From Spirochaetales bacterium (GTDB lineage Bacteria > Spirochaetota > Spirochaetia > Treponematales > UBA12059): 64,000 nucleotides of DNA. The translations under genes were made by a program, and so were the position numbers. The notes below the pieces were generated by a model. That model ran no database searches, was not told the DNA's origin, and saw only the letters and a list, made by a program, of their open reading frames with translations. Positions 15,778-24,180 of this stretch are shown in pieces. How positions within the stretch are numbered: the stretch's first letter is position 1; each line of letters begins with the position of its first letter. The stretch is from the NCBI GenBank assembly GCA_016926955.1, contig JAFGNN010000001.1:1-64000 (forward strand). Direction: 5' to 3'.

Positions 15778-18700
15778 ATGCATCTGAAAAACGGCCTTTA
15801 TGACGTCCTCGTATCCGAGGCGCTCGACGCGGCTCTCGCGGAACTGCCGGAAGGGCAGCGTTCCGTGGGCACGCTCGAGCCACGCGAAGCGGCGCTGGCG
15901 CTCGCGGAGGCGGCGGGCCGCCAATTGGCGCGCTTGCTCGACGAGCTCAAATCCTCGAGTTCGGAAGACCAACGCGGGCGCTTGCTCGAATCGGCGAATC
16001 TCGTAAACAGCCTGCTCGTGCACGCGCGCTCGATCGCCGAAGGCGCTCGCTTCGATCCCGAGCGGATCGCGGTTCCGCCGAAGCGACTGCTCGCCATCGG
16101 TCCCGAGGCCGCTACGCTCGTCCGCCCCGAAACCGGGCTTTCGGCTCCCTGGCTCTTCGCGGCGGGCAAGGACGCGCCCGCCCTGCTCGAAGAGCTCCGC
16201 CGCGAAATCGCCTCGGCCGACCGCATCGATATCCTCGTCAGCTTCATCACCGTTTCTGGCGTCCGGAAAATCATGGACCTGCTCGAGCGGGCCGCCGCGC
16301 TCGACGCGGACGGAAACGCCCGGCTCAAGCTGCGCGTCCTCACGACCACGTATACCGGGGCGACGCAGCAATCCGCACTGGACCGGATAGGGAGATTGCC
16401 CGGCGCGGAGGTGCGCGTCTCGCTCGACGGCCGGCGCACGCGGCTCCACGCCAAAGCGTGGATATTCCACAGGGAATCCGGCTTCGGTTGCGCTTATGCG
16501 GGATCCGCGAACCTGTCCGCCTCGGCCTTGACCGGCGGTCTTGAATGGACAATCAAGTTCACCGAACGCGGACAGTCCGAGGTGTTCGAACGCGCTCGCT
16601 CGCATTTCGAGACGCTTTGGCATGACTCGGAATTCCAACGCTACGATCCGGACGATCCCGCTTCCAGGGAGGCTTTGCGGCTCGCGCTCATCCGCGAACG
16701 CGGAGGCTCGACGCAGTCGATCGATTCCGAGCCTGCGGCGTTCTTCTTCGGCATCGAGCCCAAGAGCTACCAAGCGGAAATGCTCGACGAACTCGCGGCC
16801 GAACGCGGCCGCGGACGGTTCCGGAACCTGCTCGTCGCGGCCACGGGCACCGGCAAGACCATCGTCGCCGCGCTCGATTACCGTCGGACCTGCGAACGGG
16901 AAGGCGGCCGTCCTCGGCTTCTCTTCGTCGCGCATCGCGCAGAAATCCTCAAGCAGGCGCGCCGCGCTTTCCGCGAAGTGCTCCGCGACCACTCGTTCGG
17001 AGAAATACTGGCCGAGGGCGGAAACCCGGCCTCTTACGACCATCTCTTCGCGACCATCAACAGCGTTTCGTCTCGATCGCTTTCGGACAGGTTCGGTACG
17101 GAGCATTGGCACACGGTGATCTTCGACGAATGCCACCGGATGGCAGCTGACTCCTTCGACCGGCTCGCGCGCGCTCTGACGCCACGCATTTTCCTCGGGC
17201 TCACGGCGACGCCCGAACGCTCCGACGGGAAGCCGATAGCGCCGTATTTCGACATGAGACCGGACGGATCCCCGGCTGCCGAGCTCAGGCTCTGGACCGC
17301 CCTCGACCTGCAGCTGCTCGCGCCCTTCGAATACTACGGCTGCGACGACGACACCGATTTTTCCGGAGTTCCCTGGGACCGGGCTGCGGCGGAGGAAGCG
17401 GCGCTCGACAGGCTTCTGACGGGGAACGAAGTCCGGGCTCGGCTCGTCGTCGACGAATGGGAGCGGCTTTCGGGCGGCGCACGATCCACCCGCGCGCTCG
17501 CGTTCTGCGTCTCGGTCGCCCACGCCCGCTACATGACCGAGCGTTTCAAGGCCGCCGGTCTTCCGTCCGTCTGCCTCGTCGGCGACAGCGACCCCGCGCT
17601 CCGAAGCAAGGCGCCTGGGATGCTCGAACGGGGCGAGATCTGCGCAATCGTCACCTGCGACCTTTTCAACGAGGGCATCGACATTCCCTCTGTCGATACG
17701 ATCCTCCTCCTCAGGCCGACGCAGAGTCCGGTGCTGTTCCAACAGCAGATCGGACGGGGCTTGCGTCTCGACCGGGGCAAGGAGGCCTGCCTCGTCCTCG
17801 ATTTCGTGGGCCGGTTCCGGACCGATTTCCGCATCGAGACGCTCCTGCGCTCGATAACAGGACTCTCGCGGCGGGAGCTCGAGCAGAGCGTCGAACACGG
17901 CTTCGACCGCCTGCCGCCCGGCTGCCACATCCATCTGGAGAAACAAGCCCGCGAGACCGTGCTCAGAAACATTCGCGCCGTCACCAATGAATCGTGGCCA
18001 CGACTTCGAGCCGAGCTGGAACGCTACGCGGTGCTGAACGGCCGCGATTCCGTACGTCTCGCCGGGTTTCTCTACGACCAGAAGCTCGAACTCGGTGACA
18101 TCTACCGGTCGGGCGGGAATTCCGGTTGGACCGCCCTCAAGCGCGCGGCGGGGCTCGTCCGCGAACCCCCCGGTCCCGAGGAGGAATACTACGGCCGCCG
18201 CCTGTTCTCGCTTCTCCATCTCGACGACGCGGCACGGATCGGTGCGTTGCGCCTCATGTCCTCTGGCCTCGCCGGCTCGGGACTCGACGTGCGAGCGCGG
18301 ACCCTGCTCCAGATGCTCGCCTATCAAGTCGATGGCGATGCCCGAAGGATCGGGTCGTTCGATGCGTTCCTCCAGAGACTCGACGCGTACCCGGCCATCA
18401 AGGCAGAACTCACAGAGCTCACGGAGGTGCTGCAGGAACAGGCGAACGGCGTATCGATCCCGGTGCCGGGACTCGAAGACACACCGCTTTCATTGCACGC
18501 ATCCTATAGCCGCAGGGAGATCCTCACAGCCGTGGGACTCCACACTGCCTCGGCCCGTCCGTCGTATCGGGAAGGCGTCCTGCCGATGCACGACCGCAAG
18601 CTCGAATTGTTTTTCGTCACCCTCGACAAACGCGAGGGCTTCCACGAGGCGATCGCATACCACGATTACGCCATCAGTCCCGAGCTATTCCATTGGCAGA

Positions 18701-18936
18701 GCCAGAACGCCGCTGGACCGGACACCGGCGCCGGTCGGCGGTACATCGATAGTCCGGGCAACGGCTGGACCTTCCAGCTCTTCGTCCGCATCGACAAGGA
18801 CCATTCCTTCAAAGCATGCGGCCCCGTAGCCCTCGAAAGCTGGTCGGGCGACCGGCCGCTCTCGATCGTCTGGAAGCTCGCCGCGTCCCTCCCCGCTTCG
18901 CTCTACCGGGAGTTCAGCGTCCTGCGTGACGCCTAG
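15778..18936 (+). CDS. PLD-DEAD/DEAH helicase with DUF3427 domain
   Basis: A 1052-residue protein. A phospholipase-D-like domain lies at about 130-270, with H224-x-K226 and the GSANLSASAL motif but no clear Asp of a full HKD. A superfamily 2 helicase follows: P-loop AATGTGKT at 354, DECH box at 450, LTATPER near 475, FNEGIDIPSVDT, and QQQIGRGLRL as motif VI. The C-terminal third is of DUF3427 type (GWTALKRAAGL, LHASYSRREI). ATG 15778 follows CGGAGCG. Family members are widespread in accessory and defence-rich regions, but the molecular role is not established. Its position beside hicAB and its less extreme GC suggest acquisition by transfer. A restriction-like or anti-phage function is a guess. 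Confidence 0.88.
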   Translation: MHLKNGLYDVLVSEALDAALAELPEGQRSVGTLEPREAALALAEAAGRQLARLLDELKSSSSEDQRGRLLESANLVNSLLVHARSIAEGARFDPERIAVPPKRLLAIGPEAATLVRPETGLSAPWLFAAGKDAPALLEELRREIASADRIDILVSFITVSGVRKIMDLLERAAALDADGNARLKLRVLTTTYTGATQQSALDRIGRLPGAEVRVSLDGRRTRLHAKAWIFHRESGFGCAYAGSANLSASALTGGLEWTIKFTERGQSEVFERARSHFETLWHDSEFQRYDPDDPASREALRLALIRERGGSTQSIDSEPAAFFFGIEPKSYQAEMLDELAAERGRGRFRNLLVAATGTGKTIVAALDYRRTCEREGGRPRLLFVAHRAEILKQARRAFREVLRDHSFGEILAEGGNPASYDHLFATINSVSSRSLSDRFGTEHWHTVIFDECHRMAADSFDRLARALTPRIFLGLTATPERSDGKPIAPYFDMRPDGSPAAELRLWTALDLQLLAPFEYYGCDDDTDFSGVPWDRAAAEEAALDRLLTGNEVRARLVVDEWERLSGGARSTRALAFCVSVAHARYMTERFKAAGLPSVCLVGDSDPALRSKAPGMLERGEICAIVTCDLFNEGIDIPSVDTILLLRPTQSPVLFQQQIGRGLRLDRGKEACLVLDFVGRFRTDFRIETLLRSITGLSRRELEQSVEHGFDRLPPGCHIHLEKQARETVLRNIRAVTNESWPRLRAELERYAVLNGRDSVRLAGFLYDQKLELGDIYRSGGNSGWTALKRAAGLVREPPGPEEEYYGRRLFSLLHLDDAARIGALRLMSSGLAGSGLDVRARTLLQMLAYQVDGDARRIGSFDAFLQRLDAYPAIKAELTELTEVLQEQANGVSIPVPGLEDTPLSLHASYSRREILTAVGLHTASARPSYREGVLPMHDRKLELFFVTLDKREGFHEAIAYHDYAISPELFHWQSQNAAGPDTGAGRRYIDSPGNGWTFQLFVRIDKDHSFKACGPVALESWSGDRPLSIVWKLAASLPASLYREFSVLRDA

Positions 18937-18983
18937 CCTCAGGCTCAACCCATCCCCCCATCATCTCGCCCCTCAAATGCCCC

Positions 18984-19019
18984 TTGACTGCTTTGGAATT
19001 CCTGGTTATGCCAGGAATT
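18984..19019 (+). promoter_or_regulatory. Promoter with overlapping palindrome before the 119-aa gene
   Basis: TTGACT (18984-18989) is followed after 17 bases by TATGCC (19007-19012). AATTCCTGG (18997-19005) and CCAGGAATT (19011-19019) form a perfect 9-bp inverted repeat with a 5-base centre that covers the -10 box, which is the usual layout of a repressor operator. Confidence 0.5.
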
Positions 19020-19050
19020 ATGAACCTTCTTCTACAAGGGGGCATGTGGA

Positions 19051-19410
19051 ATGGCTAGCGGCGGAGGAACTTCGGGAGCGGCGGAAACGCTCGAGCGCTT
19101 TACGGATATCGACAAGCGGCTCGCGACGGGTCGACTCGTCGACATATCCGATCTGGCCCGCGAAACCGGATTGCAGGTGCAAACCTTGAGCGAGCCGGGT
19201 TTCCTTTCTGGTTACCTCGATCCATGGGGCCGCCCTGCTCTGCGACGCCTTATCGATTGGCTTTCCGGACAGCTCTTCATGGATCCCGAAAAGTTCCGAG
19301 GCCAAGATTTTTCCACGCGTCGCCGCTTCCAATCGGGCAAGCTCGGCGCGGTCGAACTCGTCTATTCCGTGAGCGCTCACCGCGTGGTCATGGTGCTGGG
19401 ATCGGAGTAA
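19051..19410 (+). CDS. Unknown 119-aa protein in the hicAB-helicase island
   Basis: I do not recognise this protein. It is soluble with no signal or membrane segment. GRLVDISDLARETG near residues 27-40 loosely resembles the start of small phage/plasmid proteins of the DUF6573 type, but the rest does not match. A charged helical middle (LRRLIDWLSGQLFMDPEKF) and a beta-rich end (AVELVYSVSAHRVVMVLG) follow. ATG 19051 has AAGGGGG upstream. The perfect palindrome over its promoter suggests autoregulation or control by a neighbour. Together with the adjacent helicase it may be an accessory cargo gene. Confidence 0.6.
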   Translation: MASGGGTSGAAETLERFTDIDKRLATGRLVDISDLARETGLQVQTLSEPGFLSGYLDPWGRPALRRLIDWLSGQLFMDPEKFRGQDFSTRRRFQSGKLGAVELVYSVSAHRVVMVLGSE

Positions 19411-19418
19411 GGGTGACA

Positions 19419-19465
19419 GGCGACATGGGAAACTGACCCTCGGGCGACACAGAGAACCGACCCCC
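19419..19465 (+). repeat. Direct repeat pair resembling an insertion-sequence end
   Basis: GGCGACATGGGAAACTGACC (19419-19438) and GGCGACACAGAGAACCGACC (19443-19462) match at about three quarters of positions with a 24-base period. Multiple terminal repeats ending in ACTGACCC/TGTCGCC are typical of some IS21-like element ends. No transposase is present, so this would be a solo end. Confidence 0.4.
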
Positions 19466-19495
19466 TGAATGTCGCTGAAGCGAATCCGTCCTCCC

Positions 19496-20923
19496 CTACC
19501 CCTCCGCCCCTCCGAGCTCCACCCCGTCCGGCGCCGCCGCGTCGAAGGAGAGGACTACGGCGCGGTCGCGGCCGCGGTCCTTGGCGACGTAGAGGGCCTT
19601 GTCGGCCAGGCGGATGAGTTCGGTCTCGGCCTGGAGGAGCGAGGGATCGGCCACCACCGAGCAGCCGACGCTCACCGTCACGCGCAGCTCGGGCCGGTCG
19701 GCGAAGCTCAGGGAGCGCATGCGCGAGCACACCCGCTCGGCGACCGTCACGGCGTCCTTCGCTCCGCAGAAAGGCAGGACGATGGCGAACTCGTCGCCGC
19801 CGTAGCGTCCCGCTATGTCGTAGCTCCGCAGGGCCGGAGCCTCGCCTTCGCCGCGGTAGCGCGACTTGAGGTCGTAGTCCCGCACGCTCTCCTTCAGGGC
19901 CGCGGCTATGCGCTTGATCACCTCGTCGCCGGCCTGGTGGCCGAGGCTGTCGTTGATCTCCTTGAACTTGTCCACGTCGAGCAGCATGGCCGCCACCGCG
20001 AAGCGCTGGCGCCGCGCGAGGCTGTAGAGCTCGCCGAGGCGCCGGTGGAAGGCGGCGTGGTTCAGGAGCAGGGTCATGCCGTCGCGCTCCGCGTGCTCCT
20101 GGAGGTCGGCGTTGCGCTCGAGCAGGGCCGCGTTGGATTCGCGCAGCTCGTCGGCCAGCCGCTTGATCTCCCTCGTGCGCTCTTCCACTTTTTCGCCGAG
20201 GTGGAGGTTGAGGTTCTCGACCTCGCGGAACACCCCGATGAAGCGCTGGAGCAGGAGCAGGTCCATCGCCATGAGCACCGCCATGAAGCCGTACTCTGCC
20301 GTGTAGATGAAACGCAGGGATCCTGAGTAGACCAGGTTGTCGAGTATGGCCGCGACGAAGAAGGCCGGGAAGGCGACGAGCAGGGGCGTCAGGTCACGCT
20401 GCTTGCGGAGCAGGCGGCCGCGCGCGAGCAGGATGTAGACGTAGACCATGCCCGGCAGTTCGACCGCCATCAAGGCGTTCCAGAGGAGGCCGGGAGCGGC
20501 TTCGTGGAAGGAGACCGACGCGCCGAAGGCAGCCAGTTCCCGAGGCGCCTGCCGCGTCGCGTCGACCGTGAGTCCCGGAAAGACCAACCCGGCGATGAAG
20601 AGCGCTCCCAGGGCGACGAGGAACGCCTTCTTTGGCGCGTCGCTCCGCCGGTCGAGGAAGCGGTAGGTCAGGTTGAGGAACTCGACGGCGAGGACGATGG
20701 AGCAGAAGTACTGGATCCGCTGCCAGTTCAGGCCGGATGCCGCGGTGTCGGACGCATAGATGAAGGCGCTCGCCGCCGCGTAGAGGGCGATCGCGTAGCA
20801 GAGCAGGGGGAAGTGGACGGTCGCCCCTCCGGCGCTCCGCTTGAGGTAGAGATAGAGATGGAAGGTTCCGACGTAGAAGCAGAGGAGGGCGAGAGCCAGG
20901 TCGAGGCTCGAGAACAGGTTCAT
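19496..20923 (-). CDS. Membrane diguanylate cyclase (GGDEF)
   Basis: A 475-residue inner-membrane enzyme making cyclic di-GMP from two GTP. The first about 230 residues hold seven or more hydrophobic segments (an unassigned membrane sensor resembling 7TM histidine-kinase N-termini), then a short coiled coil (LGEKVEERTREIKRLADELR) and a GGDEF domain. Catalytic residues look intact: DVDKFKEINDSLGH and GRYGGDEFAIVLP. The inhibitory site RxxD (RSYD) sits five residues before GGDEF. A loop of about 20 residues (RYRGEGEAPALRSYD) is inserted before it. The start follows GGAGGGAG. It could be the last gene of the minus-strand riboflavin group, 119 bases after ribA. Confidence 0.88.
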   Translation of the reverse strand: MNLFSSLDLALALLCFYVGTFHLYLYLKRSAGGATVHFPLLCYAIALYAAASAFIYASDTAASGLNWQRIQYFCSIVLAVEFLNLTYRFLDRRSDAPKKAFLVALGALFIAGLVFPGLTVDATRQAPRELAAFGASVSFHEAAPGLLWNALMAVELPGMVYVYILLARGRLLRKQRDLTPLLVAFPAFFVAAILDNLVYSGSLRFIYTAEYGFMAVLMAMDLLLLQRFIGVFREVENLNLHLGEKVEERTREIKRLADELRESNAALLERNADLQEHAERDGMTLLLNHAAFHRRLGELYSLARRQRFAVAAMLLDVDKFKEINDSLGHQAGDEVIKRIAAALKESVRDYDLKSRYRGEGEAPALRSYDIAGRYGGDEFAIVLPFCGAKDAVTVAERVCSRMRSLSFADRPELRVTVSVGCSVVADPSLLQAETELIRLADKALYVAKDRGRDRAVVLSFDAAAPDGVELGGAEG

Positions 20924-21042
20924 TCCGCTCCCTCCGTAGCGCGCCTGCCATCAGTCAGGCCGACGCGGAATCCGGCCGCCCCGAAGGGCCCGCTCGCCTC
21001 AGGATACCTTCAAACGGCCGGCGGCGAAACCGAATTCCGCGC

Positions 21043-21777
21043 TCAGGCCCCTTTCACTTCGTGATCCAGGGCCAGCAAGTGGCCGAAACGCTCCTTCTTG
21101 GTGCGGAGGTAGGCCGCGTCGTGGTGATGGACGGGCAATTCGTGGGCCACGCGCTCGGAGACGCGCAAGCCCGCGGCTTCCATGTGCTCGACCTTCTCCG
21201 GGTTGTTGGTCATGAGGCGGACACTCCTGACGCCGAGCTTGCGGAGCATCTCCGCGGGAATGCGGTACTCGCGCTCGTCGGCCTTGAACCCGAGGGCTAT
21301 GTTCGCGTCGAGGGTGTCGTAGCCGGAATCCTGCAGGGCGTAGGCGCGCAGCTTGTTGACGAGCCCGATGCCGCGTCCTTCCTCCTGGTGGTAGACCACG
21401 ACGCCGCGGCCTGCCTTCTCGATGGCTCGGAGCGCCGCGTGCAGCTGGGGCCCGCAGTCGCAGCGCCGCGAGCCGAGCGCGTCGCCCGTCAGGCAGGCGG
21501 AATGGACGCGCACGAGGACATCCTCGCCGTCCCCGAGTTCGCCTTTCACGATGGCGATATGGTCCTTGGCGTCCTTGTTGTTGACGAAGCCAACAATGCG
21601 GAAATGGCCGAATTCAGAGGGGAAGTCCGCGACCGAGACGATCTTTACGCAGACCTCGGCCTCGCATTCGGCGCACGCGGCTAGCGCGGCCGCGTCGTCG
21701 GCGGCCGGCCCCGCGGGGCAGCGGCGAAGCTCGTCGAGATCCTGGGCGAGCACTTCCTCGATGCTGGGAACCTGCAT
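21043..21777 (-). CDS. ribA: GTP cyclohydrolase II
   Basis: A 244-residue enzyme that opens GTP to the first riboflavin precursor. The zinc cysteines are in HSACLTGDALGSRRCDCG, the GTP-binding and catalytic part is YHQEEGRGIGLVNKLRAY, and LMTNNPEKVEHM is the C-terminal signature. It is a stand-alone GCHII without the RibB (DHBP synthase) domain. The N-terminal 60 residues include a non-standard Cys pair (CAECEAEVCV). ATG 21777 is preceded by CCGGAGGC; a longer in-frame N-terminus has no ribosome site. The ribD-like gene lies 125 bases upstream on the same strand. Confidence 0.92.
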   Translation of the reverse strand: MQVPSIEEVLAQDLDELRRCPAGPAADDAAALAACAECEAEVCVKIVSVADFPSEFGHFRIVGFVNNKDAKDHIAIVKGELGDGEDVLVRVHSACLTGDALGSRRCDCGPQLHAALRAIEKAGRGVVVYHQEEGRGIGLVNKLRAYALQDSGYDTLDANIALGFKADEREYRIPAEMLRKLGVRSVRLMTNNPEKVEHMEAAGLRVSERVAHELPVHHHDAAYLRTKKERFGHLLALDHEVKGA

Positions 21778-21902
21778 GATGCCTCCGGCTGGAAATCGCG
21801 CGCTCCGGACTCGCGGCCGGGCCTGCGCGACCCGACGGTGAAGATACTCGCGCGCCATCGCGGACGCAAACGCGGATGCGCGGAATTCTGCTGAAAGGTA
21901 GC

Positions 21903-22577
21903 TCAGCGCCTCGGGCGGCCGCGGAGGACCATGTCGTCGCCGTGGCGTTCCCAGCGCGCGTCGACGAGGGAGCGGGCGAGGCGGGCGGCGTCAATGCCGG
22001 CGGGAGCGGGATGGAAGGGGTTGAGGCCCGCGAGTATGCGCGGCGCGACGGTGACGACGAGCTCGTCGGCGAGGTCCTCCGCGAGGAAGGCGGCCAGCAC
22101 GGAGGCGCCGCCCTCCACCATGAGGCGCCTGACGCCCTCGGCGTACAGCGCCTCGAGGCAGTCCGCGAGGTGGGGGCGGCCGTCCGGGTCCGGTTCGAGC
22201 AGCAGGATCCGGGCGCCCGAAGCCTCGAGCGCCGCTTCGGCGCCGCGGTCCGCGCCGACGGCGCCCACGATGATCGGAGAACGCGTTCCGTCGCCGAACA
22301 GGCGCGCGGAGCCCGGCGTCCTGAGCCGTGCGTCGAGCACGACGGGGCGGGGATCGACCCCTTCGGCGTAGCGCACGGTGAGCGAGGGGTCGTCCGCCAG
22401 CACCGTGCCGACGCCGACCAGGATGGCGTCGTGCGCGGCGCGGAGGCGGTGGGTCAGGGCCAGCGACTCGGGGCCCGAGATCGCGGTGCGCGTTCCCGGG
22501 GCCGATGCGATGGAGCCGTCGAGAGCCTGCGCCCAGGTCAGGGTGACGAAGGGCCGCTCGCCGCCGGAGCCGGACAC
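21903..22577 (-). CDS. RibD C-terminal reductase domain protein
   Basis: A 224-residue protein of the dihydrofolate-reductase-like RibD_C fold: RPFVTLTWAQALDGSIA at the start, the cofactor segment DAILVGVGTVLADDPSLTVR, and LMVEGGASVLAAFL near the end. It lacks the N-terminal cytidine-deaminase-like domain (no HAE or PCxxC zinc motif) of bifunctional RibD. Predicted reaction: NADPH reduction of the ribosylaminopyrimidine, with a separate deaminase elsewhere. A GTG start at 22577 lies 9 bases after the preceding gene, so they are cotranscribed; ribA follows. Confidence 0.85.
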   Translation of the reverse strand: MSGSGGERPFVTLTWAQALDGSIASAPGTRTAISGPESLALTHRLRAAHDAILVGVGTVLADDPSLTVRYAEGVDPRPVVLDARLRTPGSARLFGDGTRSPIIVGAVGADRGAEAALEASGARILLLEPDPDGRPHLADCLEALYAEGVRRLMVEGGASVLAAFLAEDLADELVVTVAPRILAGLNPFHPAPAGIDAARLARSLVDARWERHGDDMVLRGRPRR

Positions 22578-22586
22578 TGCCGTCCC

Positions 22587-23864
22587 CTATTCGAAGCGGG
22601 CGGCGAGGCTCGCGGCCATGCGGGCGCCGACCAAGGAAGCCAGTTCGCCGATCATGAGCTCGGGGCCCTTGATGTCGCGCTCGGAAAGCAGGAGCAGGGG
22701 CTGCACTGAGGCCGGCACCGCGGCCATGTCCCCGGTCAGCACCGCCCAGCTCCAGGAGTCCGAGAGCTTCTCGGTGACGCTCGCGGCGTCGACCACGACG
22801 GAGCTCGCGGCGTCGACCGCGCGGTATTCGACCGTCGCCGACAGGGAAGCGCTCTTGGTGAAGGTGGTGACGACGGCGGCCTTCTCCGCCTTCCAGGTGG
22901 GGTACACGCCGTCGACCGGCGTCGAGCCCGGAATGACCTCGTCCACCGTGACCTTGTAGATCTCGGTGACGCCGACGATGGACGGATACTTCGCCTCGAG
23001 GGCCAGCACCTGTCCGATGGCGAGCACGCTGGCCCCGTAGATGCCCGTCATGTCGGCGCGGATGCGCGGATCGGCCAGGTCGCCGAGCGAGAGCTCGCGT
23101 TCGGCCAGAAGCGCTTCGACGCCGCCGCGGTCCACCACCTGCAGGAAAGTCTTGCGGCGCGCCGCGGCCACGAGGTTCGACACGAAGGCGCCGTAGAGCG
23201 CGTCCGCGGCCGAGCGGGCCTCGAACGAGAAGAGGCCCGTGCCGAAGGGAAGGACGGCCACCCGGTCGGAACCGAGGCTCCGTGCCTCCTCCGCGCGGGC
23301 GAGCGCGTCGCGGTAGCCGGGGGCGTAGTAGTCGGCCAGACGGAAGCTCTCGTACGCATCGCGGAACGAACGCCGGTCGCCCGGGCGCATGAGCTCGCCG
23401 GCCTCGGCGTAGCGGTTGTCGGCGGCGGCGGCGCGGGCGCTCGCGAGCAGCTCGCGGTCATAGCGGAGCTCGAAGCCCACCGGGGTCTTCGAACCCTTGC
23501 GGTAAAGGGGCGGCAGCCTCTGGATCGCGTCGTTGACGGCGTGGAGGGTCGCGAGGGAATCCGCGACGGTCTCCCAGCGACGGCGCTCGACGCTTTCCAT
23601 CGCCTCGTCGACCGCGCGCTCGAGGCTCTCCGTTGCGAGGGGATGCGCGCGCACGAGCAGGTCGAGCGCCTTCTCGTTCTTCGGGTCGTGATAGAGCGAG
23701 GTGGCGGCCTGCAGGGCGGCCGCCGCGTAATCGCCCCGCTCGAGCTCGCGCGCCGCGTTGCGGTAGGCGATGCCCGAGGCGCAGGAGGAGAGTCCCAGGA
23801 CCGAACCCAGGACGGCGAGGACGAGGATCGAACGACGAAGGAAGCTTGCGGGCGAGGCGCTCAT
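22587..23864 (-). CDS. CsgG-like lipoprotein
   Basis: A 425-residue lipoprotein: signal segment ILVLAVLGSVLGLSSC with the lipobox LSSC (Cys near 28). Residues about 40-200 are helical and TPR-like. From about 205 (RVAVLPFGTGLF, TFLQVVDRGGVEALLAEREL, GIYGASVLAIGQVL) it follows the CsgG/curli-secretion nucleotide-free fold common in outer-membrane lipoproteins of spirochaetes and Bacteroidetes. Whether it forms a pore is unknown. ATG 23864 has GGAGAG seven bases upstream; a second ATG (23879) overlaps that site. It is the first gene of the riboflavin group by spacing, probably without functional link. Confidence 0.7.
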   Translation of the reverse strand: MSASPASFLRRSILVLAVLGSVLGLSSCASGIAYRNAARELERGDYAAAALQAATSLYHDPKNEKALDLLVRAHPLATESLERAVDEAMESVERRRWETVADSLATLHAVNDAIQRLPPLYRKGSKTPVGFELRYDRELLASARAAAADNRYAEAGELMRPGDRRSFRDAYESFRLADYYAPGYRDALARAEEARSLGSDRVAVLPFGTGLFSFEARSAADALYGAFVSNLVAAARRKTFLQVVDRGGVEALLAERELSLGDLADPRIRADMTGIYGASVLAIGQVLALEAKYPSIVGVTEIYKVTVDEVIPGSTPVDGVYPTWKAEKAAVVTTFTKSASLSATVEYRAVDAASSVVVDAASVTEKLSDSWSWAVLTGDMAAVPASVQPLLLLSERDIKGPELMIGELASLVGARMAASLAARFE

Positions 23865-24111
23865 CGGGGGACTCTCCATGGCGAGCGGCGGTACGCCGTT
23901 CTTCGGGATCGGGACTCCCCCTAGGGTAGCACGCTTGTGCCGAAAGCATAAGCGCCCGGCGTCGAACCCCATGTCCCGAGGCCGGCCCGGCAGCGGGCGC
24001 GGGGGCGGGTTTGCCCTATTCGAGATGCCTGCCGGGCAGTGGCGCCGCCTTCGCCTGCCGCAAACGGTCGGAGCGGCGGGAAGCACAGGGGAAGCACATA
24101 GAGCATCGCGC

Positions 24112-24139
24112 TTGCCCCGTCCGGTCGCGGTGCTATACT
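24112..24139 (+). promoter_or_regulatory. Promoter of the small outer-membrane barrel gene
   Basis: TTGCCC (24112-24117), 16 bases and TATACT (24134-24139) give a start about 35 bases before the ATG at 24181, which has GGAGGGAAA. Confidence 0.65.
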
Positions 24140-24180
24140 GCGGCCATCAAAAGTCCACCCATCTCAAATGGAGGGAAATC

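Noticed and set aside
15047-19465. Prophage
   Set aside because: No integrase, capsid, terminase or lysis genes. Only the toxin pair, helicase and one small gene are present.
21778-23864. FMN riboswitch before the riboflavin genes
   Set aside because: Spaces of 9 and 125 bases hold no recognisable conserved FMN-aptamer core.
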